From positions 8,623,765 to 8,687,764 of the forward strand of contig NZ_CP022163.1 in NCBI RefSeq assembly GCF_002305855.1: a stretch of DNA of 64,000 bases, in the 5' to 3' direction. The notes below the pieces were generated by a model that searched no databases, had not been told where the DNA came from, and saw only the letters and a program-made list of their open reading frames with translations. Below, piece after piece: positions 1-8,160 of the stretch. Every line of letters begins with the position of its first letter. The stretch's first letter is position 1. Position numbers and translations under genes: made by a program. Origin of the DNA: Melittangium boletus DSM 14713 (GTDB lineage: Bacteria > Myxococcota > Myxococcia > Myxococcales > Myxococcaceae).

Positions 1-20
1 AGAGCAGACCGCATGATCCG

Positions 21-1091
21 ATGCCCGAATTTAGGCAAATGGTAGGTCATCCACGCAAGACAGTCGACAGGGCTGCCTTGGCGCAGAGTGCCCATTTCAT
101 GAAAGAGGTCACCCCTATGGTTGCAGGTGGCTTTGCTGGCTTTGCTCCGATCAGTTTGACGCACGAGCCACCCAAAATGGTTCCGCTGCTTGCGTCTGGT
201 AATTTCTTCGAGGAACGGGTTCCACCAGAACTACGCGCGTTTTTCGACGAACGGACGTCTGCATTCTCTGTTGAGGTCTTGCCTGGAGGGAAGGGTTATG
301 TCCGGCACGGCCCACTAGCACCATGTCGCCATATTGGCGTTAAATTTGGCGATTATCCTTCGCAATGGGGTTATTTCCTGCCCCAGCTTGAATCCACGAG
401 AATAATTGACGAGGAACGCAGGATTGTTGAGTTCGTGCAATCCATGCCGGACACGCCTCCCGATGAAACAGTTTTTTTGAATTGGGTACGCCAGTCCAAG
501 AATCTTGCAGCAGCAGACTTGCTGAATCATGTTGCGACTGACGTCAACAATGCGGCCGCGACAAGAAGCTATTTGTGCGCGAATTCTGCCTTCGTTGCGG
601 ATTTACTTGCTCTTGAACGCACGAGCTCCACTCCCGAAGAGGACATTGCTCGGCTGGCCCTGCGGCTCGAATTGCCCATTGTTGATGGTGTTAGCATGGC
701 TGATCTTATGTGCATACGTTCCAACGAGGGCGAGTCGTTTGAAATCTTCCGCACAGAGTTGGCAGCCAAGTTGAGGGATATCCGCCACGTAGCTGATCCC
801 GCAGCCCAAGAAGCTAAACTCAGGGATCTTGAGCACGATTTCTCCGTGACGCAGGTTGAGCGGCTGAGTCAGCAGTTGGTGCGACTGAAGCGCGACCTTT
901 GGCCAAGTCTCGCGCTCGGAGCGGTCAGCATGACTGCGATTTTGATCGAGCCCCAGATCAAAATCTTGGGGCTTGCCGGTGTGGCGATATCAGCAACAGC
1001 TGCTGGCGTTAAGTACCTGAACTCGGCAAGGCAGATTCCTGCGCTATTCCTTTGGAAACTCAAAAAGAATTTGCGTCCTAAAGACCGTTGA
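21..1091 (+). CDS. Hypothetical protein, possibly 5'-incomplete
   Basis: A 356-residue product I do not recognise. The reading frame stays open to the first base of the window, so the true start may lie upstream; ATG 21 is only the first visible start. The N-terminal half is soluble-looking. Around residues 290-335 there are two hydrophobic stretches separated by a short charged segment, suggesting a membrane hairpin near the C-terminus, followed by a basic tail. Base composition is clearly AT-richer than neighbouring genes and codon use includes many A/T-ending codons, which suggests horizontal acquisition. No operon partner is visible downstream. Confidence 0.65.
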   Translation: MPEFRQMVGHPRKTVDRAALAQSAHFMKEVTPMVAGGFAGFAPISLTHEPPKMVPLLASGNFFEERVPPELRAFFDERTSAFSVEVLPGGKGYVRHGPLAPCRHIGVKFGDYPSQWGYFLPQLESTRIIDEERRIVEFVQSMPDTPPDETVFLNWVRQSKNLAAADLLNHVATDVNNAAATRSYLCANSAFVADLLALERTSSTPEEDIARLALRLELPIVDGVSMADLMCIRSNEGESFEIFRTELAAKLRDIRHVADPAAQEAKLRDLEHDFSVTQVERLSQQLVRLKRDLWPSLALGAVSMTAILIEPQIKILGLAGVAISATAAGVKYLNSARQIPALFLWKLKKNLRPKDR

Positions 1092-2008
1092 TAGCTGCCG
1101 TATAGGCGGAATGGAGGGGGGCCGTGTTGAGGGAGAGGGCTGGAGCCGAGGGGCGAGGAGGGTGAGCACGATGCTCCGATCCTGGTGATCACGATGGGCC
1201 GACGAGCGCAAACATGGGTCACGCCATCAGGCCGCCGCGTCGTTTGCCTTCAATAATCCCGGGGGGATTGGTCTTTCTGGTCTCGCATGACGGGCCACTT
1301 CGCTGCCTGATTCGGCCTTCCAAGGAGGAAAAGACCTCCTCTGGAATCTCCGGCTCTTCGAGATCTGAACCAGCTATGAGCTACAACGTCTTGCGTTCTC
1401 TGCTCGGCGGCCTCGCACTGCTCGTCCTCCCGTGGGAGATGTGCCTCTGGACGTTTGTCGGCTTGCCCGTAGCTGGAGCGGTGCCGAGCATCCAGGCCGT
1501 TCCCGCCTCGGCTGGCGCCCCGTAGACTCGTTCCGGTTGAGCCCTCGTAGCCGATAGAGCCGATGCCCCTTGCCGCAGCGGCCCCGGCACAGGACTCCGC
1601 GAGCGGGAGCGAGCTGCACGTTCAAGGACGGCCCCAGCAGCGGTGAGCCACACTGCCCTGGAGGGCCTAACGGCGGGAGGTGGGCAGCTCCCGCCATGTT
1701 GCACGTATGTCGCAGGAGTCTGCGGAATGACCTGGAACAGGGCGGGACAGCGTGGGATGCGGCGGGATACCGACTCCCAAGCATTCCGGGCGGTTGCGAG
1801 GTAAGGGCGCGATTCTGCTAGAGGTTTCGCACCGCCCGGCGCGGGTTCGATTCCCGCCGCTTCCATGCGGAGTCCCCCGCCGCTCTGAGCCGAGTCCACT
1901 CTTGAAGATGAGGCTCGGAGCGTCAGGCAGAACGGCAGCGTATAAGACGGACAAGGCCCACGGTCGTCATCAGCGTGTCAGCTCCTCATGATTCCCTCCC
2001 CGGCCTTA
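1092..2008. other. Region without a confident gene
   Basis: Several overlapping open frames exist on both strands between about 1210 and 1990, but none has a convincing ribosome-binding site, recognisable domain or dominant coding signal. The only recognisable item is a tRNA-3'-end-like sequence at 1841-1865. This may be decayed DNA between the first gene and the IS5-type element. Confidence 0.5.
1841..1865 (+). repeat. tRNA 3'-end-like sequence, copy 1 of a direct repeat
   Basis: The 25-nt sequence can form a T-arm (GCGGG stem, TTCGATT loop, CCCGC stem) followed by a 7-nt acceptor-like strand and a discriminator A. No matching 5' acceptor or proper anticodon arm is present upstream, so it is not a functional tRNA. 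It matches 4824-4848 at 23 of 25 positions, and similarity continues for some 40 nt downstream of both copies. tRNA 3' ends are common integration targets, so this could be one side of an old insertion. Confidence 0.45.
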
Positions 2009-2998
2009 GAGCTCGTTTCATAAATGGACCTGTTGAGGCACATCATATGACGTGCCTCAGCAGTGCATGCTCAGGTCTGCCGCTCTAATTCCTGATAGAG
2101 CAGCAAGCAGCAGCCGAGTTGAAGCAGGGCCAGGTGCATCTCGTCACCGCGTTCCTCTCGCACGCGCAGGCGTTTTTTCTAATGCAGCAAAGCAAAAGTC
2201 CTCTCAGCCACCCATCGATATCGTCCCAGATGTTCTTTGGACTCGACTCCTTTGCGGGCGATGCGGGGGATGACATGGCGCTTGCTCATGCCCTGGCGCA
2301 CATCGGCGTAGTCATACCCTTTGTCGCCATGTCCCTTCTCGGGACGCCTCCTGGGTCGTCCGCGAGGACTTTGAACGGGGGGGACGGCATCCAACAGTGG
2401 GAGTGCCTCACGCTTATCGTGCACGTTGGCTGCCGACAGCAAGGCCGCCAGCGGCAGTCCTCGCCGGTCCACAACTACATGATGCTTGCTCCCTGCTCTC
2501 CCTCTGTCCGTCGGATTCGGACCTGTGCGTGCCCCCTTTTTTGGGCTCGCACGCTGCTTGAGTCGAACGCTGCGCGGCTCCAGTCGAGTTTCCCCTGGCG
2601 GCCCAGCTCGTTGAGCAACCGGTGGTGTAATTCCTCGAACACTCCTGCTTTTGCCCACTCTCGCAGTCTTCTCCAACACGTCACCCCACTGCAGCCGAAG
2701 ACTTCACCAGGCAGGTCGCGCCAAGCCAGCCCCGTCTTGAGCACGAAGACGATGCCCCTGAAGCAAGCACGGTCGTCGCGCTCAGGACGTCCTCTTCCAC
2801 CCAGTTCGCGGTGCCGGGGCAATAGAGGCACGACTCGTGACCACAAGCCGTCTGGAACCAGTTCCCGTCTCATTCCAACGAAGATGGTCACTCCTCTGGT
2901 GGGGGAGAAGTCCCTGACTTCTAAGGTTCATTGCCGAAACAATCTGGCAGAGCAGGTCATGTATCCTGCGCACCTTGGTCCATTTATGGAACGAGCTC
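2009..2998 (-). mobile_element. IS5-family insertion sequence (IS1031/IS427-like), 990 bp
   Basis: The element is bounded by 22-bp inverted repeats at 2009-2030 and 2977-2998 that begin GAGCTCGTT and differ at one position. It is flanked by a TTA direct repeat (2006-2008 and 2999-3001), matching the TNA target duplications known for the IS1031 group. It carries one transposase gene on the minus strand. The right end lies about 30 bp upstream of the secreted nuclease-like gene, so the insertion has replaced that gene's natural upstream region. Confidence 0.88.
2073..2891 (-). pseudogene. IS5-family DDE transposase, frameshifted and with an internal stop
   Basis: Two overlapping minus-strand frames together make one IS5-type transposase. 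The first (2475-2891) holds the N-terminal domain and the first catalytic Asp (FDSSSVRA); the second (2179-2679) holds the second Asp (DKGYDYAD) and the catalytic Glu (RWVAERTF). The join falls at an A6G5 run (2532-2542 on the plus strand), compatible with the -1 frameshifting used by many IS5-family elements. A TAG follows LLH at 2179, after which about 36 further residues of family-like sequence continue to 2073. The C-terminal stop suggests the copy is inactive or impaired. Confidence 0.82.
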
Positions 2999-3028
2999 TT
3001 ATTTCGCACCGGGAGGAGCATGTCGGAC

Positions 3029-3769
3029 ATGAAAAACAGTGGAAGGAGGACGAGGAGCATCTTGGGGCTGGCGGGTTTTCTCCTGGTGCTCGTGACGGCC
3101 CTTGGCGCCCAGGCGGCGCCTCCCTCCAAGCTCCCGGGCCGCAAGCCGGACTCCACGGAGCCTTGGGGCGCTTTTCTCGGCCGGGCCGCACACCTCGCCA
3201 TTGGCAGGCAATACAGCGTGCAGTACCCCACCAACGCCGTCTTCCTCGACACCGTCAACCTCTACAGAATTGTGGAGGAGGGGAAGTTGGGCAATCCCAA
3301 GCGTCTTTCGGAATTTGTGAGGCTTTTGCGCCCGGACATCACCGATACCCGAGCCCTCGTGCTCTTCGAGATCAAGCCGGACAATGAGGAGGGGCGCAAG
3401 GAAGGGAGAGAACAGGCGGGGCGCTACCTGGCGGCGCTGAATGAGGCTGTCGAGCCTGGCAAGAAGCTCGCGGGAGGCACCGGCTTCGAGGGGTCGCTCT
3501 TCCTCGAATTCGAGAACGGGGGAGCACTCTGGCAGTTGTCCTGGCGCACGCCAGAGCCCGGAGTAACGCTCTACCGCTGGAGCTACCGGCGCAAGAAGTC
3601 CAACGCTTCCTGGAAGGAGCGCGCGGCCCAGAAGGAAGAGGAGTTGCCCAAGGAAGAAGGAGAGCAGCGCGGTGAGGTGGCCGAGCAGGCGCTCCGGGCT
3701 GCCTACGAAGGGGGCGAATTGCCCAGCAACTTCCAGGGCCAGGTCTACCTGCCCGTGGACTGCCGCTGA
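3029..3769 (+). CDS. Secreted PD-(D/E)XK nuclease-like protein, copy 1
   Basis: The 246-residue product has a Sec-type signal peptide (residues 1-30, basic start, hydrophobic core, A-x-A end). The mature part carries a restriction-endonuclease-like signature: RPD with Asp103, then FEIKP with Glu114 and Lys116, followed by a helix with Gln129 and Tyr133. This resembles nuclease domains of bacterial polymorphic toxins, though activity is inferred. ATG 3029 is chosen because AGGAG at 3014-3018 is well spaced from it; ATG 3020 would be too close. The next gene (3856) follows in the same order at the second locus, suggesting a toxin/immunity or enzyme/partner pair. A close paralogue lies at 43049-43792. 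Confidence 0.75.
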   Translation: MKNSGRRTRSILGLAGFLLVLVTALGAQAAPPSKLPGRKPDSTEPWGAFLGRAAHLAIGRQYSVQYPTNAVFLDTVNLYRIVEEGKLGNPKRLSEFVRLLRPDITDTRALVLFEIKPDNEEGRKEGREQAGRYLAALNEAVEPGKKLAGGTGFEGSLFLEFENGGALWQLSWRTPEPGVTLYRWSYRRKKSNASWKERAAQKEEELPKEEGEQRGEVAEQALRAAYEGGELPSNFQGQVYLPVDCR

Positions 3770-3855
3770 GCGGGCCGCAGGCGTCTGGCGCTCTTGGAGC
3801 GAGCGCGGGTCCTAGCGCTTGAGGCGCAAGTGACCGCTGTGGTAGGGCCCACGTT

Positions 3856-4665
3856 ATGACCGTGCCACAGTCCCCGGTGCTTGAGTTCCCAGCGATGCTC
3901 CACGGCTCTATCGGCGCCATCCGCCGCGAGGTGAGAGCCAAGGGCCAGGGGTGGGCCCGGGAGTACCTCAAGACCGGTGCCTTTACCCTGCCCCGGCGGA
4001 TGCTCCAGGTGCCGCCCGGCGAGCCTCTGGTGATGCACTCGGCGGCTGAGTTTGAATTCATCCGCCGCTCGAGCTGGCGGATTCACATGTTCGGCGACGT
4101 ATTCATGAGCTTGGATGAAGGCGTCTCGTCGGAGGACGAGCACCAGCGCATGAGAGACGCCTTCGAGTCCTTCTGCCTGAGCACCCCGTGGGGCGCTCTC
4201 TGCTATGCCGTGTCTCCTCCCCCGCTACGGAGTGCGGAGCGCATGGCCAAGCGGCTCGCCGCGCTGCTGCGCTTCTGGAATGTGCTCCGAAGCCCGCGCT
4301 ATGCGTACAGGGTGCCCGACACCCACCACACAATCGACGGCCTCATGGACTACATCTACCGCAAGATGCTGGAGGCGTGGTGCCCCGGGGGGCCCGCCTC
4401 GGTGCGCGAGCACATGGCCCTGACGGTGGAGCGCATGTCTCGCGCTACCCGCGAGGATTGCATGGAGGCCGTGCTCCGGGTGATTCCTGTCCTGGTAGAG
4501 GCGGACACCGAGTTCAAGCACCGCGAGGAGCTCAGCGACCCCGGCTTCCTGCGCGAGCGCCTCGCCGCGCTTCCCCCGAAAGACTTCGAGGATTTCTCCA
4601 GCGCCTACAAATACACGGTGACCATGCAGTTGGCTGACTGGGACAGGGCGTTGGGGCGGCATTAG
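3856..4665 (+). CDS. Partner (candidate immunity) protein of the nuclease-like gene, copy 1
   Basis: A 269-residue protein without signal peptide or membrane segment, hence probably cytoplasmic. I do not recognise the family. It starts 86 bp after the nuclease-like gene, and the intervening sequence, gene order and spacing are conserved at the second locus (43878-44681), where the product is about 75-80% identical by eye. A cytoplasmic protein always encoded behind a secreted nuclease-like protein is what an immunity gene would look like, but nothing in the sequence proves this; it could also be a secretion or regulatory partner. Confidence 0.7.
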   Translation: MTVPQSPVLEFPAMLHGSIGAIRREVRAKGQGWAREYLKTGAFTLPRRMLQVPPGEPLVMHSAAEFEFIRRSSWRIHMFGDVFMSLDEGVSSEDEHQRMRDAFESFCLSTPWGALCYAVSPPPLRSAERMAKRLAALLRFWNVLRSPRYAYRVPDTHHTIDGLMDYIYRKMLEAWCPGGPASVREHMALTVERMSRATREDCMEAVLRVIPVLVEADTEFKHREELSDPGFLRERLAALPPKDFEDFSSAYKYTVTMQLADWDRALGRH

Positions 4666-4680
4666 CCTCAGACAATCGAG

Positions 4681-4776
4681 TTGCGGATTCTGGGCGAGCC
4701 CATCGAGGTCGATGAGGCCATCGCCGAGGTGCACTTCACGGCGCAACAGCTGCGTCGCTACCACGAATCAGAGTGA
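4681..4776 (+). pseudogene. Short gene remnant after the nuclease cassette
   Basis: Directly after the partner gene an open frame from TTG 4681 encodes a short, plausible protein C-terminus (LRILGEPIEV... ending RRYHESE). The frame is open back to the TAG of the preceding gene. It lacks a ribosome-binding site and full-length domain and has no counterpart after the second cassette copy. It may be the tail of a deleted gene; the family is not recognised. Confidence 0.3.
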
Positions 4777-4823
4777 AAACGAAGATGGGTCTCTGGTCCC
4801 GAGTGGAGGCGGCTCCGCCCTTT

Positions 4824-4848
4824 GCGGGTTCGATTCTCGCCGCGTCCA
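4824..4848 (+). repeat. tRNA 3'-end-like sequence, copy 2 of a direct repeat
   Basis: The same T-arm plus acceptor-strand pattern as at 1841-1865, with two mismatches in 25 nt and further similarity downstream (CCGCCGC...TTGAG-type sequence). No complete tRNA can be folded upstream. The two copies stand about 3 kb apart in direct orientation and enclose the IS5-type element and the nuclease/partner genes. Confidence 0.45.
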
Positions 4849-4905
4849 ATAGACGTTGCCCGCCGCCTTGAGTCGAACTCACGGCCGGAGCCGGAGTAGG
4901 GCCCC

Positions 4906-5502
4906 TCACCCCGAGACCGCGCGCCTCGTGGCGGGGCGCTTCGTCTGGCGCATGACGTACTCGACCAGCTTCGGGTACTCCTCGAGCAGCCTCATCGTGT
5001 GGGCCAGGTGGAGGATCGACGCCAGCGCCACGTCGGCGGCGGTGAACGTGCCGCCCGCCACGAACTCACGGCCCTCGAGCCGGACATCGATCGCCCTGAG
5101 CACTTCATGCAAGCGTGCGTGTTGCCGCGCGAGGTTCGCCTTCTTCTCCTCGGGCAATTGTGTGTTCCGGTAGTGTTCGAGGACCAGCGGCTCGAGCGTC
5201 ACCTCGGCGAAGACGATCCACTGGAGATAAGGGCCCCGCTCGGCCGAATCCAAGGGCGGCGCCAGCTGTTTCTCTGGAAAGCGGTCGGCCAGACAGAGGC
5301 AGATCGCCAACGACTCGAAGAGCACGGTGGCGCCGTCCACCAGCACCGGGACCTCGCCGAGAGGGTGCAGCGCCAGGTGGGCCGGGGTCGTGGTCTCTTG
5401 TTTCGCGACGTCGAGCTTCACCAGTTCGTACGGCACTTCGAGCTCCTCGAGCAGCCAGCGGGCTCGGGTCGCTCGGGTTCGCGGGGCGAAGTAGAGCTTC
5501 AT
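4906..5502 (-). CDS. Glutathione S-transferase family protein
   Basis: A 198-residue protein with the GST layout: an N-terminal thioredoxin-like domain (residues 1-80) with PLGEVPVLVDG around the cis-Pro loop and the following LFESLAI glutathione-contacting segment, then an all-helical C-terminal domain with the FTAADVAL N-capping-box motif. Such enzymes conjugate or reduce electrophiles with glutathione in the cytoplasm. ATG 5502 has an AGGAG ribosome-binding site. The gene is divergent from a LysR regulator whose start is about 100 bp away, so that regulator is its likely controller. Confidence 0.9.
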   Translation of the reverse strand: MKLYFAPRTRATRARWLLEELEVPYELVKLDVAKQETTTPAHLALHPLGEVPVLVDGATVLFESLAICLCLADRFPEKQLAPPLDSAERGPYLQWIVFAEVTLEPLVLEHYRNTQLPEEKKANLARQHARLHEVLRAIDVRLEGREFVAGGTFTAADVALASILHLAHTMRLLEEYPKLVEYVMRQTKRPATRRAVSG

Positions 5503-5604
5503 CGGAGAACTCCTGGGGGTGGGTGAGCCGCGGCAACATGCAGTCCCCGCCCCCTTGGCGACAATGACCTCGTCCTCGGACTCTTTGTCAGGTTATTCTT
5601 GACG

Positions 5605-6519
5605 ATGATGGTCTCACCAGCCGACATGATCCTCTTCGCGGCGGTCGTTCGTGAGGGCAGCTTCACGCGAGCGGCGCGCCAGCTTGGAATCACCAAGCAG
5701 ACGGCCAGCGAGCGGATCGGCAAGCTGGAGGAGCAGCTCGGGGTGCGGCTGCTCGAGCGAACGACGCGGCGCCTGCGGATGACTGAATCGGGAACCACCT
5801 ATTACGACCGGTGCGCCGCCATCGCCGCGCAAATCGACGAGGCCAACAGCGAGGTGCGGCAGCGGCAGGCGGAGCCGGTCGGTCTGCTGCGGGTGTCCTC
5901 GCCGATGCTCTACGGCCGCCGCTACCTGGCTCCAGTGGTCGCGGACTTCCTCTCCCGCTATCCCAAGGCGAGCGTCGAGCTGGTGCTCGCCGACCGCCGC
6001 GTCGACCTCATCGAGGAGGGGCTGGATCTCGCGATTCGCATCGGGACGATTGATGACTCGTCACTGGTGGCGCGAAAGCTTGGAGAGGGCCCCGTCTACT
6101 TCGTGGCGAGCCCCGGCTTTCTGTCGAAGTACGGGATTCCGAGCGCGAGAGAGCTTCGCTCCGCGCGATGCATTGGTTTCAGCCCGTTCGAGACCTGGGA
6201 GGCGGAGAACGTGAAGTCGCGGATCGATCCGGTGCTGACGGTGAACGACCTCGAGGTGGCGTGCGAGGCGGCGATCGCCGGTGTCGGCATCGCGCGGGTT
6301 CCGGAGCTCCTCTGCCGAGAGGCGATCCAGGACGGACGGTTGAAGCTCCTCTTCGGATCCAAGCCGACGATGCTGCGGACCATATATGCCGTCTACCCGA
6401 GCCGGCTGAATCTTCCGGCGAAGGTCCGCCTCTTCGTGGATGCGCTGGCGACACTGACCGAGCCGGTGTCGCCGCCTCCGACGCTTCCCCATGGCAGGGC
6501 CGGGCGCAAGCACCGATAG
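5605..6519 (+). CDS. LysR-family transcriptional regulator
   Basis: The N-terminal winged helix-turn-helix (roughly residues 1-62) has the classic FAAVVREGSFTRAARQLGITKQTASERI pattern (abridged: GSFTRAA, LGITKQTAS), and the effector-binding domain has typical features (RVSSP, DLAIRIG, and GVGIARVP near the end). Length, about 304 residues, is normal for the family. TTG 5599 is possible, but ATG 5605 is preferred. It is divergent from the GST gene, the usual arrangement for a LysR regulator of a detoxifying enzyme; the effector is unknown. Confidence 0.92.
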   Translation: MMVSPADMILFAAVVREGSFTRAARQLGITKQTASERIGKLEEQLGVRLLERTTRRLRMTESGTTYYDRCAAIAAQIDEANSEVRQRQAEPVGLLRVSSPMLYGRRYLAPVVADFLSRYPKASVELVLADRRVDLIEEGLDLAIRIGTIDDSSLVARKLGEGPVYFVASPGFLSKYGIPSARELRSARCIGFSPFETWEAENVKSRIDPVLTVNDLEVACEAAIAGVGIARVPELLCREAIQDGRLKLLFGSKPTMLRTIYAVYPSRLNLPAKVRLFVDALATLTEPVSPPPTLPHGRAGRKHR

Positions 6520-6643
6520 TGCGCCCCTCTCATCAGGATACGCGACGACCACGTCCCGCCCTCACGCCATCCGCGGCGGCGCTCCTCCTGGGGCTCCTGC
6601 GTATCGCTGCCCCATCCGCACCGGCCAGATGGTTTGAGTGATC

Positions 6644-7207
6644 TCAGGGGGTCCCGGCATCTTGATTTGCCACAGGCGGTTCTCGTTCCGCTCGGACACG
6701 GATGCGTCCCGCGTTCTTGACGTCAATGGCGTGGTAAACGATTTCCGCCTCGAAACATTGAGGCAGCGGTTGTCCCGTGGCGTGTTCCGCGAACAGGAAG
6801 AGGTTCACGTCCTTGCCGTACCAGGCGCCTGGGTCGAGTTGCAGGACGTCATCGGTCTGGCGCGCGGGAGCCAGCACATCCATGAGCACATATCCGAGGC
6901 CCGCCCCTGTCTCGCACGCCACGACGGACTCCACCGACAAGGAGAAGTTCTCGATGAGGCGCTTGTCCACGCGCAGTGCCGTCTTCACGGGGCTGAGCAG
7001 AAGGCGACCCCGGAGGGTTTCTCCGTCGAAGGAATGGGTCTTCCATTCCAGCGTCGCCTGGGTGAAATCACCTTGAAGGGTGGACCCAGCCCCTGTTCCT
7101 TTCTCCGAGGAGTGCTTCGCGTCACCGCGCCAGAAAAAGGGGAATCCCGTACAGCCCGTCAGCATCGAGACGAGCACGGCGGTACGAAGGTGCCGGTTCA
7201 CTCGCAT
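6644..7207 (-). CDS. Hypothetical lipoprotein
   Basis: A 187-residue product with a type II signal peptide and lipobox SMLTGC near residue 20, so probably membrane-anchored. The rest is a soluble beta-rich-looking domain with no family I recognise. ATG 7207 overlaps the stop of the upstream gene by about 10 nt (ATGCGAGTGA), indicating translational coupling and an operon with the metzincin-motif lipoprotein. Confidence 0.75.
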   Translation of the reverse strand: MRVNRHLRTAVLVSMLTGCTGFPFFWRGDAKHSSEKGTGAGSTLQGDFTQATLEWKTHSFDGETLRGRLLLSPVKTALRVDKRLIENFSLSVESVVACETGAGLGYVLMDVLAPARQTDDVLQLDPGAWYGKDVNLFLFAEHATGQPLPQCFEAEIVYHAIDVKNAGRIRVRAEREPPVANQDAGTP

Positions 7208-7710
7208 AGCAACTCCCCGTCGTCACCAGGAACGCCGAGCCCCTGACCGTGGCGCCATCCACAGGCGTGCGCCAGTTCATGAACCATGGATATGGCGCGG
7301 CAGTCACGCGACGAGGGTTGCTCGCACCAGTTGACCTCACGCGAAGGATTCATGCACGAAGTCGGCTTGTCGGAGAAACGGACAACGTAGCCCAACGCGA
7401 TCAGCCCTTCGCTGCTCTTGCTTCGACATGCGCTTTGAATCTCCTCACTGGCGCAGTTGACCTTGACCCCAGCGCACTGCTTCTCGACGCACTCCCTCAG
7501 GCAGGGGTAGGAAATCACCTGCGCCGCCGCCTTGCACTCCTCGACCGTGGGCAGTTCCCGACATGTGGGATGCATGGGCGTTCCTTGATGCGCACAGGCG
7601 CCCAACAGTACGAGGCTCGACAGCAGCCACCGGAGGAACGGTCCTGGTCCGCCTCTAATAGGTCTCGCTCCACAGCGCGGCGCTCGCGACACGTCACAAC
7701 TCCCAACCAA
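7198..7710 (-). CDS. Cys-rich lipoprotein with a metzincin-like zinc motif
   Basis: A product of up to 170 residues with a hydrophobic segment ending in a lipobox (VLLGAC). A Cys-rich middle follows (about 11 cysteines). Near the C-terminus HELAHACGWRH matches HExxHxxGxxH, the extended zinc-binding signature of metzincin proteases. Only about 16 residues follow, so a Met-turn is not obvious and activity is uncertain. The start is unclear: TTG 7710 opens the frame and GTG 7692 is an alternative. It is translationally coupled to the downstream lipoprotein gene. Confidence 0.7.
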   Translation of the reverse strand: MVGSCDVSRAPRCGARPIRGGPGPFLRWLLSSLVLLGACAHQGTPMHPTCRELPTVEECKAAAQVISYPCLRECVEKQCAGVKVNCASEEIQSACRSKSSEGLIALGYVVRFSDKPTSCMNPSREVNWCEQPSSRDCRAISMVHELAHACGWRHGQGLGVPGDDGELLCE

Positions 7711-7802
7711 GTGCCGAGCGAGCGTAGCAGTTCGGAGTACACCGCGTGCGGCGATTCCGAGCCCTTGCGAATGGAGTCATCCAGTCAATCGGTTCGCCGA
7801 GT

Positions 7803-7930
7803 CCCAGCGCGCGCCATGGCCATCACGCCGAGGCGAGCGCCGTCTGTAGCTGCGCCACTGAGGAGACGTTCACCGTCCGGGCCAGGGCGGTGGAGGCAGC
7901 GGGCAGGAGCAGGAGTCCGCCGCAGGTTGG
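7803..7930 (-). pseudogene. Internally deleted beta-helix gene remnant
   Basis: Bases 7803-7828 match the sequence around the 3' end of the beta-helix gene at 29251-29276. Immediately after, 7829-7925 match its 5' end (30609-30706), including codons for the signal-peptide end and mature start (ARTVNVSSVAQLQ). Thus the ends of a related gene are joined and about 1.3 kb of coding sequence is missing. Confidence 0.72.
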
Positions 7931-8160
7931 CGGTTCGAGTGGCGGCCCGTCAGGAGGGCCGGACGACAGGGGAGGGTACATGGCGGAGTTCAAGGTCGAC
8001 GCACGCGGGCCCATCGAGCCGCTGGCAGGCGCCCCTTGGTGAACGGTCCTCAGCACAGGCCAGACGCACGGAGGCCCATCTCCCTTCTGTTGAATGCCGG
8101 TGTCCGCGGGCGTGGACCGTGGACGCCGGCGCGCACGACGCGCTAAGTCACCTGGCCAAC

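Noticed and set aside
1780..1865. A complete tRNA gene
   Set aside because: Only the T-arm and 3' acceptor strand are convincing. No matching 5' acceptor or anticodon arm can be formed.
1374..1899. Overlapping minus-strand frames of about 136-172 codons
   Set aside because: No domain, no ribosome-binding site and Arg/Pro-rich composition; a real gene cannot be selected.
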